Source of the DNA: JAIBJN01 sp963839745
GTDB taxonomy: Bacteria > Actinomycetota > Thermoleophilia > Gaiellales > Gaiellaceae
DNA: 64,000 nucleotides
Assembly (NCBI GenBank): GCA_963839745.1
Contig: CAWIWC010000010.1
Coordinates: forward strand, 124,001-188,000
Direction of reading: 5' to 3'
The position numbers were made by a program, and so were the translations under genes. The notes below the pieces were generated by a model that searched no databases, was not told where the DNA came from, and saw only the letters and a program-made list of their open reading frames with translations. Of the stretch, positions 26,815 to 34,651 are shown piece after piece. Within the stretch, counting starts at the first letter, position 1. Each line of letters starts with the position of its first letter.

Positions 26815-27600
26815 ATGAACCTACCCGTCACTCCCAACCGCGAGCTCGGCCAGCACTTCCTCGTGGACGAGAACATCCTCGGGGTCGCGGGCCGGCTCGC
26901 CGAGCTCGATCCCGGGGACGTCGTGCTCGAGGTCGGCGCAGGTCTCGGAGTCCTGACCACGTTTCTCGCCGACCGCGTCGAGACGGTGCACGCGGTGGAG
27001 CTCGACCGGGGGCTGGAGCCGCACCTGCGCGAGCGCCTGGGCGACCGGCGGAACGTCGAACTCGTCTTCGGCGACGCGCTGCGGCTCCCGCTCGACCAGC
27101 TCGATCCGCCGGCGGAGAAGCTCGTCGCCAACCTCCCGTACCAGATCGCCACCCCGCTGGTGGCGGAGAGCCTGGGCGGGCTCCCCACAGTGCGGCTCTG
27201 GTCGGTGATGGTGCAGCGAGAGGTCGCCGATCGCTTCTTCGCCGCCCCGGGCACGAAGAGCTACGGCGCCGTCTCGGTGCTCGTCCAGCTCACGGCGGAG
27301 CGGACGGGGCTGCACCCGGTCGCACGCACGTGCTTCGCGCCGCCGCCGAACGTCGACTCCGCCCTCGTCGCCTTCCGGCGCACGCGTGACTGGGGCCCGG
27401 AGCTCGCGGGCGTTCGACGGGTCGTGCAGGGAGCCTTCGCGCACCGCCGCAAGACGCTCGCGAACTCGCTCGAGCTCGCGGGTGTCGCGGGCCGCGCGCG
27501 GTCAGTCGAGGCGCTCGCCGACGTCGACCGGCCGGCGGGCGCGCGCGCCCAGGAGCTCGAGCCGGGCGAGCTCCTTCGACTCGCCGAGCTGCTCGCATGA
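26815..27600 (+). CDS. rsmA: 16S rRNA dimethyladenosine transferase RsmA (KsgA)
   Basis: 261 aa. Methylates A1518 and A1519 of 16S rRNA. SAM motif: NRELGQHFLVDENIL, VLEVGAGLGVLTTFLADR, then VELDRGLEPHLRERL and the catalytic NLPYQIATPL (NLPY). The C-terminal helical domain ends LRLAELLA. ATG 26815 gives the usual N-terminus. The stop overlaps ispE (ATGA), showing coupling. Confidence 0.96.
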   Translation: MNLPVTPNRELGQHFLVDENILGVAGRLAELDPGDVVLEVGAGLGVLTTFLADRVETVHAVELDRGLEPHLRERLGDRRNVELVFGDALRLPLDQLDPPAEKLVANLPYQIATPLVAESLGGLPTVRLWSVMVQREVADRFFAAPGTKSYGAVSVLVQLTAERTGLHPVARTCFAPPPNVDSALVAFRRTRDWGPELAGVRRVVQGAFAHRRKTLANSLELAGVAGRARSVEALADVDRPAGARAQELEPGELLRLAELLA

Positions 27601-28427
27601 GGCCGGCGCGGGCGGTCGCAGCGGCCAAGGTCAACCTCGCCCTCGTCGTCGGCGAGCGGCGCGACGACGGTCTGCACGAGGTCGTGTCCGTGCTCCAGCG
27701 CGTCGACGTCTGCGACCGCATCGAGCTCGAGCGCGCCCGCGGGCTCGCGGTCGAGGGCTTCAGGGACGACACGATCGTCAGGCGCGCGCTCGAGGAGCTC
27801 GCGCGGGAGGCGGAGGTGGATCCCAGATGGCGTGCCCGGATCGCGAAGGAGATCCCGGTCGCCGCCGGCCTGGGCGGTGGGAGCGCCGACGCGGCCGCGG
27901 CCCTTCGCCTCGCCAACGCCTCGCTCGAGCGGCCTCTCGACGCCGAGCGGCTGCACGGGGTCGCCGTGCGCCTCGGCGCGGACGTGCCGTTCTTCCTCGA
28001 GCACGGCCCCAAGCTGGCCCAGGGCAGCGGCGAGCGGCTGACGGCCATCGACGTCCCGCAGGACTTCTGGGTGCTGCTCGCGCTTCCGCAGGGCGCGACC
28101 AAGCAGTCGACAGGCGAGGTCTACGCGCGCTTCGACGAGCTGGGAGGCGGCGCAGGGTTCGACGCGCGGAAAGAGGCGCTTCTGGCCGCGCTCGAGGCGG
28201 TCAGGCGGCCCCGGGACCTTGGCGCACTGCCGGCCAACGACCTCGCTGAGGCGGCCGGCGGGGCTCCGCTGGCCGACGAGCTGCGCGCGGCGGGCGCCTT
28301 CAGGGCCGACCTGAGCGGCGCCGGCCCGACCGTCTACGGCCTCTTCCACCGCCGCGACGACGCACGCGCCGCGGCCCGCTCGATCGGGCGTCGGACGCGG
28401 ACCTGGGTAGTCGCACCCGTTTGGTAA
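27597..28427 (+). CDS. ispE: 4-diphosphocytidyl-2-C-methyl-D-erythritol kinase IspE
   Basis: 276 aa. GHMP kinase of the MEP isoprenoid pathway. AAAKVNLALVVGERRDDGLH is the N-terminal substrate motif (Lys and Asn conserved), PVAAGLGGGSADAAAALR is the ATP glycine loop, and RADLSGAGPTVYGLF is the third GHMP motif. Starts inside the rsmA stop. The TAA stop is also the first half of a -10-like box for the next gene. Confidence 0.95.
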   Translation: MRPARAVAAAKVNLALVVGERRDDGLHEVVSVLQRVDVCDRIELERARGLAVEGFRDDTIVRRALEELAREAEVDPRWRARIAKEIPVAAGLGGGSADAAAALRLANASLERPLDAERLHGVAVRLGADVPFFLEHGPKLAQGSGERLTAIDVPQDFWVLLALPQGATKQSTGEVYARFDELGGGAGFDARKEALLAALEAVRRPRDLGALPANDLAEAAGGAPLADELRAAGAFRADLSGAGPTVYGLFHRRDDARAAARSIGRRTRTWVVAPVW

Positions 28428-28430
28428 CTT
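28425..28430 (+). promoter_or_regulatory. -10-like TAACTT overlapping the ispE stop
   Basis: TAACTT includes the ispE TAA stop and ends 7 nt before ATG 28438; no Shine-Dalgarno is present, so a leaderless start is likely. Confidence 0.35.
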
Positions 28431-28437
28431 CGTCCAC

Positions 28438-28794
28438 ATGGACACGACGCCTGCCATCGAGGCCCGCGAGCGCGGCACCGGGCCGTGGCTCGAGGGCCGC
28501 AGGCTGCGGCTCGCGCTGTTCATCGGCCTCGTCGAGAGCCTCGCCGTGCTGCTCGGCGGAGTCGGCTGGTTCGTCGTCCTCGCGGCCGCCGCGGCGATGA
28601 CCGCCCTCTACATCTTCGTCGGGCGGCGGACGGGCTCCCACTTCCTGCGCGAGATCCTGTGGATCGCGGCCGCCTCCCAGCTAATCGCCGTGATCGTCCC
28701 GGTGCTGTGGGAGGTCTTCCGCTTCCTGGCCATCCTCGCGCTCGTCGCGATGGCGGGGATCCTCCTCGTCATCCTGCTCATGGACCGCCGGTAG
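28438..28794 (+). CDS. Small multi-spanning membrane protein of unknown function
   Basis: 118 aa with about four hydrophobic segments: 26-40, 42-60, 75-95 and 97-114. The first 24 residues are polar. No motif recognised. It lies between ispE and tRNA-Gln. ATG 28438 has a leaderless-type promoter. Confidence 0.65.
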   Translation: MDTTPAIEARERGTGPWLEGRRLRLALFIGLVESLAVLLGGVGWFVVLAAAAAMTALYIFVGRRTGSHFLREILWIAAASQLIAVIVPVLWEVFRFLAILALVAMAGILLVILLMDRR

Positions 28795-28801
28795 GCGGCC
28801 G

Positions 28802-28807
28802 TATACT
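28802..28807 (+). promoter_or_regulatory. -10 TATACT of the tRNA-Gln transcript
   Basis: TATACT matches consensus at 5 of 6 bases and ends 9 nt before the mature tRNA 5' end, the normal layout for a tRNA promoter with a very short leader. It may also drive glmU, which begins 10 nt after the tRNA. Confidence 0.6.
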
Positions 28808-28816
28808 CGCTTTCAG

Positions 28817-28890
28817 TGGGGCGTAGCCAAGTGGTAAGGCAGCGGGTTTTGGTCCCGTGATCGGAGGTTCGAATCCTCCCGCCCCAGCCA
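28817..28890 (+). tRNA. tRNA-Gln (anticodon UUG)
   Basis: 74 nt with encoded CCA. Acceptor arms TGGGGCG and CGCCCCA pair fully, with discriminator G. The D arm is GCCAAGTGGTAAGGC, the anticodon stem GCGGG/CCCGT carries loop TTTTGGT (anticodon TTG), and the T arm contains GGTTCGAATCC. This reads codon CAA and, by wobble, CAG. U1-A72 and the sequence match other tRNA-Gln genes. Confidence 0.96.
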
Positions 28891-28900
28891 TGACGCCCTC

Positions 28901-30241
28901 GTGACTCGCACCCCCATCGCAGCGGTGGTGATGGCCGCCGGTCTCGGCACGCGCATGCGGTCGACGAGGCCGAAGCACCTGCACGAGCTCCTCGGTCGCC
29001 GCCTCCTGGACTGGGTGATCGCAGCGGCGGACGAGCTCGACCCCGACCCGCTCGTCGTCGTCACCTCGCCGGGGACGGTGGCCGAGCTCGAGGGCACTTT
29101 GCCCGCGGGAGCGGTGCTCGCCGTCCAGGAGGAGCCTCGCGGAACCGGGGACGCGGCCGCCGCCGCGCAACCGGCGCTCGAGGGCTTCGAGGGCGACGTG
29201 CTCATCCTCGCCGGGGACGCGCCGCTGCTCTCGACGGCGGCGCTCGCGGGCCTACTCGAGACGCACCGGGCCGAAGGAGCGGCCGCGACGGTGCTCTCCT
29301 TCGAGCCCGACGACGCCGGCTCGTACGGCCGTGTCCTGCGCGGCGACGACGGCCGGCTGGTCGCGATCGTCGAGGCGCGCGACGCGACGCCGGAGCAGCT
29401 CGCAGTCCGTGAGGTCAACTCCTCCGTCTACATCGTCGACGCGGAGGCGCTCTGGGATGCTCTCGCCCGGCTCGATACCGACAACGCGCAAGGGGAGCTC
29501 TACCTCACAGACGCCGTGCGACACCTGGTGGATGACGGGCGGGTCGTTGCCGTGTACCGTGCGGAGGACCCCCGTGTTGGCGAAGGCGTGAACACCCGGG
29601 CCGATCTCGCTGCCGCCGGCGCGCGGCTTCGCGACCAGATCGTCGCTTCGCACCTGGAGGCCGGTGTGACCATCGTCGACCCCGCGACGACCTGGATCGA
29701 GCCCGAAGTCTCCATCGAGCCCGACGCCGTCATCCACCCGTTCACGGTCCTTCGGGGCCGCACCGTCATCCGCCGCGGGGCCGAGGTCGGCCCGCATGCG
29801 GTGGTCGACGAGGCCGAGATCGGCGAGGGCGCGCTCGTGGGGCCGTTCTGTTACCTCCGCCCGGGAACGGTCCTGGCCGCGCGGGCCAAGGCCGGGACCT
29901 TCGTGGAGCTCAAGAAGGCGCAGATCGGAGAGGGCGCGAAGGTGCCCCACCTCAGTTACCTCGGCGATGCGGAGGTCGGCGAGGGCACGAACGTGGGCGC
30001 AGGGACGATCACGGCCAACTTCCCGCACGAGCCGGGCCGTGAGAAGGGCCGCACGACGATCGGCAGGAACGTCAGGACCGGCATTCACAATGGATTCGAG
30101 GCTCCTGTGACGATTGGAGACGGCGCATGGATCGGCGGCGGCTCGTACATCACCGAAGACGTGCCGCCGGACTCGCTCGCCATCGCGCGGGCGCGTCAGG
30201 TGACCAAGGAGGGCTACCTGCGTGGAAAGCGGAACGACTGA
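28901..30241 (+). CDS. glmU: Bifunctional GlmU: GlcNAc-1-phosphate uridyltransferase and glucosamine-1-phosphate acetyltransferase
   Basis: 446 aa. Makes UDP-GlcNAc for peptidoglycan. Uridyltransferase domain (1-230): VVMAAGLGTRMRSTRPKHLH, EEPRGTGDA, LAGDAPLL and VREVNSSVYIVDAEAL. Left-handed beta helix (about 250-446) with hexapeptide repeats, GPFCYLRPGTVL, GTFVELKKAQIGEGAKVPHL and SYLGDAEVGEGTNVGAGTIT, including the acetyltransferase His. GTG 28901 lies 10 nt after the tRNA, so the message probably comes from a processed tRNA-glmU transcript. The end overlaps prs by 20 bp. Confidence 0.95.
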   Translation: MTRTPIAAVVMAAGLGTRMRSTRPKHLHELLGRRLLDWVIAAADELDPDPLVVVTSPGTVAELEGTLPAGAVLAVQEEPRGTGDAAAAAQPALEGFEGDVLILAGDAPLLSTAALAGLLETHRAEGAAATVLSFEPDDAGSYGRVLRGDDGRLVAIVEARDATPEQLAVREVNSSVYIVDAEALWDALARLDTDNAQGELYLTDAVRHLVDDGRVVAVYRAEDPRVGEGVNTRADLAAAGARLRDQIVASHLEAGVTIVDPATTWIEPEVSIEPDAVIHPFTVLRGRTVIRRGAEVGPHAVVDEAEIGEGALVGPFCYLRPGTVLAARAKAGTFVELKKAQIGEGAKVPHLSYLGDAEVGEGTNVGAGTITANFPHEPGREKGRTTIGRNVRTGIHNGFEAPVTIGDGAWIGGGSYITEDVPPDSLAIARARQVTKEGYLRGKRND

Positions 30242-31292
30242 GCTGTCGCTGCCGGGCCTCGACGTGACGCCCGAGCACACGCCCCAACCGCACGGAGAGC
30301 GCGGCCGCTGGATCGAGCGCGGGCCATCCGGGAAGCTGATGCTCTTCTCCGGCCGGTCGCATCCGGTCCTGGCCCAGAAGATCGCCGACCAGCTCAACAT
30401 CGAGCTCGGCGACGTCAAGCTCAAGACCTTCGCCAACGGCGAGACCTACTGCCGCTATCGCGAGTCGATCCGCGGTGCGGACGTCTTTCTCGTCCAGGCC
30501 TGCCACGGCCGCTACACGAACGACCACCTGCTCGAGCTCCTGATCATGATCCAGGGCGCGAAGCTCGCCTCCGCGAACCGGATCACCGCGGTCATGCCGT
30601 GGTTCCCGTACTCGCGCCAGGACAAGAAGTCCTCGCCGCGCGAGCCGATCACCGCGAAGCTCCTCGCCGACATCCTCGACGCTGCCGGCGTCGACCGCGT
30701 GCTCACCATGGACCTGCATGCGGGCCAGATCCAGGGCTTCTTCCGCATCCCCGTCGACCACATGACCGCGCTCCCGCTCTTCGCGCGCTACTACCGCGAG
30801 ACACTCGGCCTCCACGGCGACGGAGTCGTCGCGGTCTCGCCCGACCCGGGCCGCGCGAAGATGGCAACGAAGTTCGCGCAGATGCTCGACGCGGACTTTG
30901 CGCTCATGAACAAGCAGCGCCCGGCCCACGACGTCGCGTCGGTGACCGAGGTCGTCGGCGACGTGAAGGGCAAGGTCGCGATCATGAGCGACGACATCAT
31001 CGTCACGGGCGGGACGCTTGTCGCGGGCGCGCAGGCGCTCCTGGCCGCCGGCGCGACGAAGGTCTACGCCTGCGCGACGCACGGCCTCTTCCCCGACGAC
31101 GCGCTCGAGAAGATGGCCGAGAGCGAGCTCACCGGGCTCGCGGTCACGGACACCGTGCCACTCGATGAGATCCGCCGGCCCGACAAGTTGACCGTGCTCC
31201 CGGTCGCGGGCCTCCTGGCCGAGACGATTGAGAACGTCTTCTCGGACGAGTCGGTCTCGGCGATCTTCGCCGGCGAGAACCAGCTCTTCTAG
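30222..31292 (+). CDS. prs: Ribose-phosphate pyrophosphokinase
   Basis: 356 aa. Makes PRPP from ribose-5-phosphate and ATP. MLFSGRSHPVLAQKIADQL is the usual family start region (residue 40 here), PYSRQDKKSSPREPITAKLL the ATP part, MDLHAGQIQGFF the metal site, and DDIIVTGGTLVAGAQALLAA the PRPP loop. GTG 30222 is chosen because AGGAGGG lies 8 nt upstream and it overlaps glmU; the 39-residue N-terminal extension is unusual. glmU-prs order is conserved in actinobacteria. Confidence 0.93.
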   Translation: MESGTTELSLPGLDVTPEHTPQPHGERGRWIERGPSGKLMLFSGRSHPVLAQKIADQLNIELGDVKLKTFANGETYCRYRESIRGADVFLVQACHGRYTNDHLLELLIMIQGAKLASANRITAVMPWFPYSRQDKKSSPREPITAKLLADILDAAGVDRVLTMDLHAGQIQGFFRIPVDHMTALPLFARYYRETLGLHGDGVVAVSPDPGRAKMATKFAQMLDADFALMNKQRPAHDVASVTEVVGDVKGKVAIMSDDIIVTGGTLVAGAQALLAAGATKVYACATHGLFPDDALEKMAESELTGLAVTDTVPLDEIRRPDKLTVLPVAGLLAETIENVFSDESVSAIFAGENQLF

Positions 31293-31412
31293 CCGCTTTC
31301 GCGGAACGGCGCGCCCCGTGGCTCCGTAGATCCCCCCATGACGATCGGGGCCTTCCCTGATGCCCTGGAACGGTTCGTGCGAGCACCCTGAATCGACGGA
31401 AGGAGGTGTGAG

Positions 31413-31685
31413 ATGACGACCGTTCAGCATGAACCTGTCGAGGGCAGGGAGCGCTGGTCGGTGCGGTTCCTTGTCCCCGAGATGTGGGCGTCTTTGGCGA
31501 TCGTTGCCATGTGGCTGGCGGTGCTCTTCGCCGCGATCTATGGCCCGGACCTCGTGAGCGCCAATGGGGTCGCTGACATCGGCGAGAGGACATTGGTTCC
31601 GTCGGCCGTTCTCGTGGCGCCGTTCGCGTTCCTCGGAACGTGGGTCGTCGCAAAGTACGGGTTCGGTCACGAGCGGAAGGAGTGA
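31413..31685 (+). CDS. Small membrane protein of unknown function
   Basis: 90 aa. A polar start of 24 residues, then two helices (about 25-46, LAIVAMWLAVLFAAIYGP, and 62-82, VPSAVLVAPFAFLGTWVVAK), ending basic. A strong Shine-Dalgarno AAGGAGG lies before ATG 31413. No family recognised. A hairpin follows the stop. Confidence 0.6.
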   Translation: MTTVQHEPVEGRERWSVRFLVPEMWASLAIVAMWLAVLFAAIYGPDLVSANGVADIGERTLVPSAVLVAPFAFLGTWVVAKYGFGHERKE

Positions 31686-31701
31686 CCGAGCCCTGAACGC
31701 C

Positions 31702-31734
31702 ACGCATGACCGCTCAACAGCGCGGTTCATGCGT
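31702..31734 (+). terminator. Hairpin terminator after the small membrane gene
   Basis: ACGCATGACCGC pairs with GCGGTTCATGCGT (one bulge) around an 8-nt loop. Located 16 bp after the stop of the upstream gene; no T-run. Confidence 0.55.
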
Positions 31735-31796
31735 CATGAAGGCTGTGCCGGCCTAGCCGACACGCGGCTCGCGAGCGCCTCCGGGCGCTCGCCCGC

Positions 31797-31824
31797 TTGC
31801 GAAATCCCTGCCCGGGAGTACAGT
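31797..31824 (+). promoter_or_regulatory. Promoter-like TTGCGA-N16-TACAGT
   Basis: TTGCGA (31797-31802) and TACAGT (31819-31824) with a 16-bp spacer lie upstream of the gene at 31887. A GC hairpin (GCGAGCGC/GGCGCTCGC) precedes the -35. Confidence 0.4.
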
Positions 31825-31886
31825 GCAGGCGGGACACCGCCCTCTCGGCGTCGGGGGACGCGTCTCTCTGCGGTACGGAGAACGCG

Positions 31887-32132
31887 ATGCAGCTCAAGCC
31901 ACCAAGGCGGCCGCGCCCTTCCGCGGCTGACGCCCCGGCCACCCCGAAGCCCCGCCCGGCGGAGTCCGACGACCCGTGGGCGGGCGAGGACGCTGCGTGG
32001 GAGTGCGACGACGACCTTCGCGGTGAGGCGCCCCGTGAGTTCATGCGGTTCTTCCAGGGAACCGCGCTTGCAGTCGTGCTGGGCGTCGCCGTCTGGGCCG
32101 CGGTCTTGCTGCTGCTCTTCCAGGCCTTGTAG
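31887..32132 (+). CDS. Small single-span membrane protein with charged N-terminus
   Basis: 81 aa. Pro/Arg-rich start, an acidic Trp-containing stretch (about 30-45), then a C-terminal helix ALAVVLGVAVWAAVLLLLFQ. GGAG lies before ATG 31887. Tail-anchored layout. No family recognised; ATG 31797 is in frame but adds Cys-rich sequence that includes the promoter. Confidence 0.5.
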   Translation: MQLKPPRRPRPSAADAPATPKPRPAESDDPWAGEDAAWECDDDLRGEAPREFMRFFQGTALAVVLGVAVWAAVLLLLFQAL

Positions 32133-32165
32133 AAGCCCTCGGTCGGGGGGTCCCCCGCAGGCCGC

Positions 32166-32411
32166 ATGCGGCCGATGGGACCAGCACAACTGCGGCCCGC
32201 ACGAATCCGAATCCCAGACCCCTCGCTTCGCGAGGAGCTGAGCTTGCACTACGCGCGCTCCGGCTTTGCCGTGCGCCCGGTCGGCGACCGGGAGCTCGAG
32301 GTCGAGCGGACCGACGCCCCCGACGAGGAGCAGGCCAGACGGGAGATCGCCACGCATCTCCTCGTCTGGGAGCTCCTGCACCCGGACGTCCCGGGCGAGA
32401 TCGTCGACTAG
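32166..32411 (+). CDS. Small hypothetical alpha/beta protein
   Basis: 81 aa. IRIPDPSLREELSLHYARSG, then VRPVGDRELEVER and a helix DEEQARREIATHLLVWELL: a beta-alpha-beta-beta-alpha layout like a small ferredoxin fold. Codon use is normal. No function known. The start is uncertain; ATG 32166 is in a GC palindrome (GGCCGCATGCGGCC). Confidence 0.5.
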   Translation: MRPMGPAQLRPARIRIPDPSLREELSLHYARSGFAVRPVGDRELEVERTDAPDEEQARREIATHLLVWELLHPDVPGEIVD

Positions 32412-32415
32412 CGGG

Positions 32416-32688
32416 CTAGCGCAGGCGTGCGAGCTTGGCGGGCGCGATGCGCTTCGCTGACACCGGGTTGGGCGCCGTCACGAACCTCGCCATGCACGTC
32501 GACGTGCGCTTGACGCCGAGCAGGAACGCGTCGCTCGGCTCGGGGTTGCCCGTCCCGTAGTCGAAGTCGAGCGCGTTCACCGGCAGCACGTCTGGGATCA
32601 GGAACTCGATCTGACCGGCCCCTTGGTCGGCAAGATCGGTCTCGATCTCTGAGTACACGTCGAGGAAGAGGTCGAGCGGGGGAGGATC
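32416..32688 (-). pseudogene. C-terminal fragment of an unrecognised protein, 5' part missing
   Basis: About 90 codons read as genuine protein with the window's typical G/C third positions: LDLFLDVYSEIETDLADQ, then QIEFLIPDVLPVNALDFDYG and a basic tail ending LARLR with stop TAG. Upstream on the minus strand, beyond about 32688, the frame loses protein character, and no start codon fits. A plus-strand protein-like stretch begins right there. It looks like a truncated gene or a join between unrelated pieces. Confidence 0.4.
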
Positions 32689-32780
32689 TCCTGGCCATCC
32701 GCGAGGAGCGCCTCGAGGAGCGACAGCGCGAGCTCGGCGTCTACGTCTCGCAGATCCAGAGCCGTTTCGAGCCCCAGGCC
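32682..32780 (+). pseudogene. Coiled-coil protein tail fragment in frame with rplY
   Basis: About 33 codons encode a charged helix with normal codon use (EDLLAIREERLEERQRELG, then VYVSQIQSRFEPQA) but no start. The frame then passes through the rplY promoter into RplY. Probably the end of a lost gene. Function unknown. Confidence 0.3.
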
Positions 32781-32810
32781 ACATCGGGCCTTCCGGCTCC
32801 GCGCCTTCGC

Positions 32811-32816
32811 TACACT
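32811..32816 (+). promoter_or_regulatory. -10-like TACACT before rplY
   Basis: TACACT ends 9 nt before ATG 32826 with no Shine-Dalgarno, so rplY is probably read from a leaderless or nearly leaderless message. Confidence 0.4.
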
Positions 32817-32825
32817 TGCCCGCCG

Positions 32826-33521
32826 ATGGCCGGCGAACGCATACAGCTGGGCGTGAAGGCACGCGAGTCCGCGGGTAGCGCGGAGTCGCGCCGTCTGCGC
32901 GCGTCCGGGATGATCCCCGGCGTCCTCTACGGCAGCGGCAAGAAGGCGCACCCGTTCGTCGTCGAGGAGCGCGAGTTGCGCCGCGTCCTGACCGGCGACC
33001 ACGGCCTGCACGCGATCCTCGACATCGTCTTCGACGGCCAGAAGACCGCGCACCACGCCGTGCTCAAGGACTACCAGCTCGACCCGGTCCGCCCGCGCCT
33101 CCTCCATGTCGACCTCCATGAGGTCAGGCTCGACCAGATGATCCAGGCTCAGGTCGCAGTGGAGCCGATCGGCGAGTCGGCAGGCGTGAAGGAGGGCGGC
33201 GTCCTCACCCTCGTGCTGCGCGAGATCAACGTCGAGGCCCTCCCGATGGAGGTGCCCGACCGCCTCGAGCTCGACATCTCCGACATGGCTATCGGGGACA
33301 GCCTGAGGATCGCGGACCTCAGAGCTCCGGAGGGCGTCACGATCCTGGACGACCCCGATTCGGTTGTCCTCAACGTCACGCCGCCGACCAAGATCGAGGA
33401 GCCCGAGGTCGAGGAAGAGGAGCTCGAGGAGGGCGAGCTGCCTGAGGGCGAAGAGGCCGAGGAAGGCGCCGAGCCCGAGGCCGAGGGCGAGACAGCCGAA
33501 GAGGGCGACGAGAGCGAGTGA
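32826..33521 (+). CDS. rplY: 50S ribosomal protein bL25, long CTC form
   Basis: 231 aa. Binds 5S rRNA. N-terminal L25 domain (1-90): ESRRLRASGMIPGVLYGSGK and HHAVLKDYQLDPVRPRLLHV. C-terminal TL5/CTC beta domain (about 95-187): VEALPMEVPDRLELDISDM. The last 45 residues are almost all Glu/Gly/Pro, a long acidic tail common in actinobacterial bL25. The stop overlaps pth (GTGA), the widely conserved rplY-pth pair. Confidence 0.96.
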   Translation: MAGERIQLGVKARESAGSAESRRLRASGMIPGVLYGSGKKAHPFVVEERELRRVLTGDHGLHAILDIVFDGQKTAHHAVLKDYQLDPVRPRLLHVDLHEVRLDQMIQAQVAVEPIGESAGVKEGGVLTLVLREINVEALPMEVPDRLELDISDMAIGDSLRIADLRAPEGVTILDDPDSVVLNVTPPTKIEEPEVEEEELEEGELPEGEEAEEGAEPEAEGETAEEGDESE

Positions 33522-34120
33522 GGCTCTTCCGGCGGGGCGAGTCGGCCCCGTCGCTCGATCTGCTGGTCGCGGGCCTCGGAAACCCGGGCAAGGAATACGC
33601 CCGCACGCGCCACAACGTCGGCCACATGGTCGTGGACGAGCTCGCGCGCCGGCACGGTGCGTCCTTTCGCTCCAAGTTCTCGGGTGACCTGACCGACGTG
33701 CGCCTCGACGGTGCGCGCATCGCGCTCCTGAAGCCGCAGACGTACATGAACGAGTCGGGACGCTCCGTGGGAGCGGCGGTGCGGTTCTACAAGCTTCCGC
33801 CCGAGCAGCTGCTCGTCGTCCACGACGAGGTCGACCTCGAGCTCGGCCGGCTGCAGGCGCGTGCCGGGGGCGGTCTGGCCGGGCACAACGGCCTGCGCTC
33901 CCTCGGCCAGCACCTGGGCTCGCAGGAGTTCCTGCGCCTGCGCGTCGGCGTGGGGAGGCCCGAGCGTGGCGATCCCCGGCCGGTGGCCGACTGGGTCCTG
34001 TCGCCGTTCGACGACGTGGTCGACGTCGAAGGGCTCGTCGGGAGGGCCGCGGACGCCGTCGAGACGATCGCGCGGGACGGCGTCGAGGACGCCCAGCAGC
34101 GCTTCAACGAGCGGCCGTGA
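33518..34120 (+). CDS. pth: Peptidyl-tRNA hydrolase
   Basis: 200 aa. Recycles peptidyl-tRNA. VAGLGNPGKEYARTRHNVGH gives the substrate loop and catalytic His; LLKPQTYMNESGRSV and VVHDEVDLELGRL hold the other active residues (Asn and Asp); GGGLAGHNGLRSL is the tRNA-contact motif. The GTG overlaps the rplY stop. Length normal. Confidence 0.96.
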   Translation: MRLFRRGESAPSLDLLVAGLGNPGKEYARTRHNVGHMVVDELARRHGASFRSKFSGDLTDVRLDGARIALLKPQTYMNESGRSVGAAVRFYKLPPEQLLVVHDEVDLELGRLQARAGGGLAGHNGLRSLGQHLGSQEFLRLRVGVGRPERGDPRPVADWVLSPFDDVVDVEGLVGRAADAVETIARDGVEDAQQRFNERP

Positions 34121-34171
34121 CCGGCACGCATTTGTCGCATTCTCGCGTGCCTTTCGCGCGAGATTCGCGGC

Positions 34172-34258
34172 TAGCGTGAACGTTGGGGGATCCCCCCGGC
34201 CGGGGGAGGGCGCAGCGTTACATGAAGGCGGGCCGCCCCCGCCTGGAGACGGCCCGCC
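34172..34258 (+). ncRNA. Candidate small RNA or leader element between pth and a minus-strand gene
   Basis: No ORF fits 34121-34355. TAGCGT (34172-34177) could be a -10. Five bases later comes TTGGGGGATCCCCC (34183-34196), whose GGGGGATCCCCC part is a perfect palindrome, then a G-rich stretch and a hairpin GGCGGGCCG/CGGCCCGCC (34227-34258), which may be a terminator. The same TAGNGT-N5-TTGGGGGNTCCCCC layout is found at 41614. Nature and direction are uncertain. Confidence 0.3.
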
Positions 34259-34355
34259 GCAGATGCTCCGGAGCGCCGTAGCGGCCCGACGCCGGTGCTG
34301 ATCACAATTTCGGCACGACGCCTTGTCGACCTTAGCCCTCGACGGGTGAAAGGCC

Positions 34356-34583
34356 TCAGCCGGCCAGGGCGCCGGGGACGTGCTGCTCGTCGATCCGGAC
34401 GCGCACGACGAGCCCGCCTTCGAGCGCGCGGCCGTACTCGACCCGCAGGGCCTCGGCCGGAACCGCGGCGAGCGCGTCGGCATGCTCCTCCCGCCAGCGG
34501 AGAAACGACTCGGCGGCGCCGGGCGGGTCGAAGGACGCGACCAGTGTCGGGCGGGTTCCGATGGGACGTAGCTCGCCGGCCAT
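34356..34583 (-). CDS. Small hypothetical protein
   Basis: 75 aa from ATG 34583. MAGELRPIGTRPTLVASFDP, then a helix AESFLRWREEHADALAAV and strands LRVEYGRALEGGLVVRVRID. Normal codon use, no known family. Divergent from mfd with about 70 bp between; ATG 34610 would add nine residues. Confidence 0.5.
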   Translation of the reverse strand: MAGELRPIGTRPTLVASFDPPGAAESFLRWREEHADALAAVPAEALRVEYGRALEGGLVVRVRIDEQHVPGALAG

Positions 34584-34651
34584 GGCGTGGATCGTAGAGC
34601 CTCGCGCCACGGATACGATGACCCCGCGGAACGCAGATTCCGCCAGTCGTC

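Noticed and set aside
30222..30338. The 39-residue extension of Prs as a separate domain
   Set aside because: It is short, Pro/Gly-rich and without fold pattern. The strong ribosome site supports its translation but not a function.
32160..32230. tRNA-like T-arm near 32200 (CGAATCCGAATCCC)
   Set aside because: No acceptor, D or anticodon arms can be formed around it.
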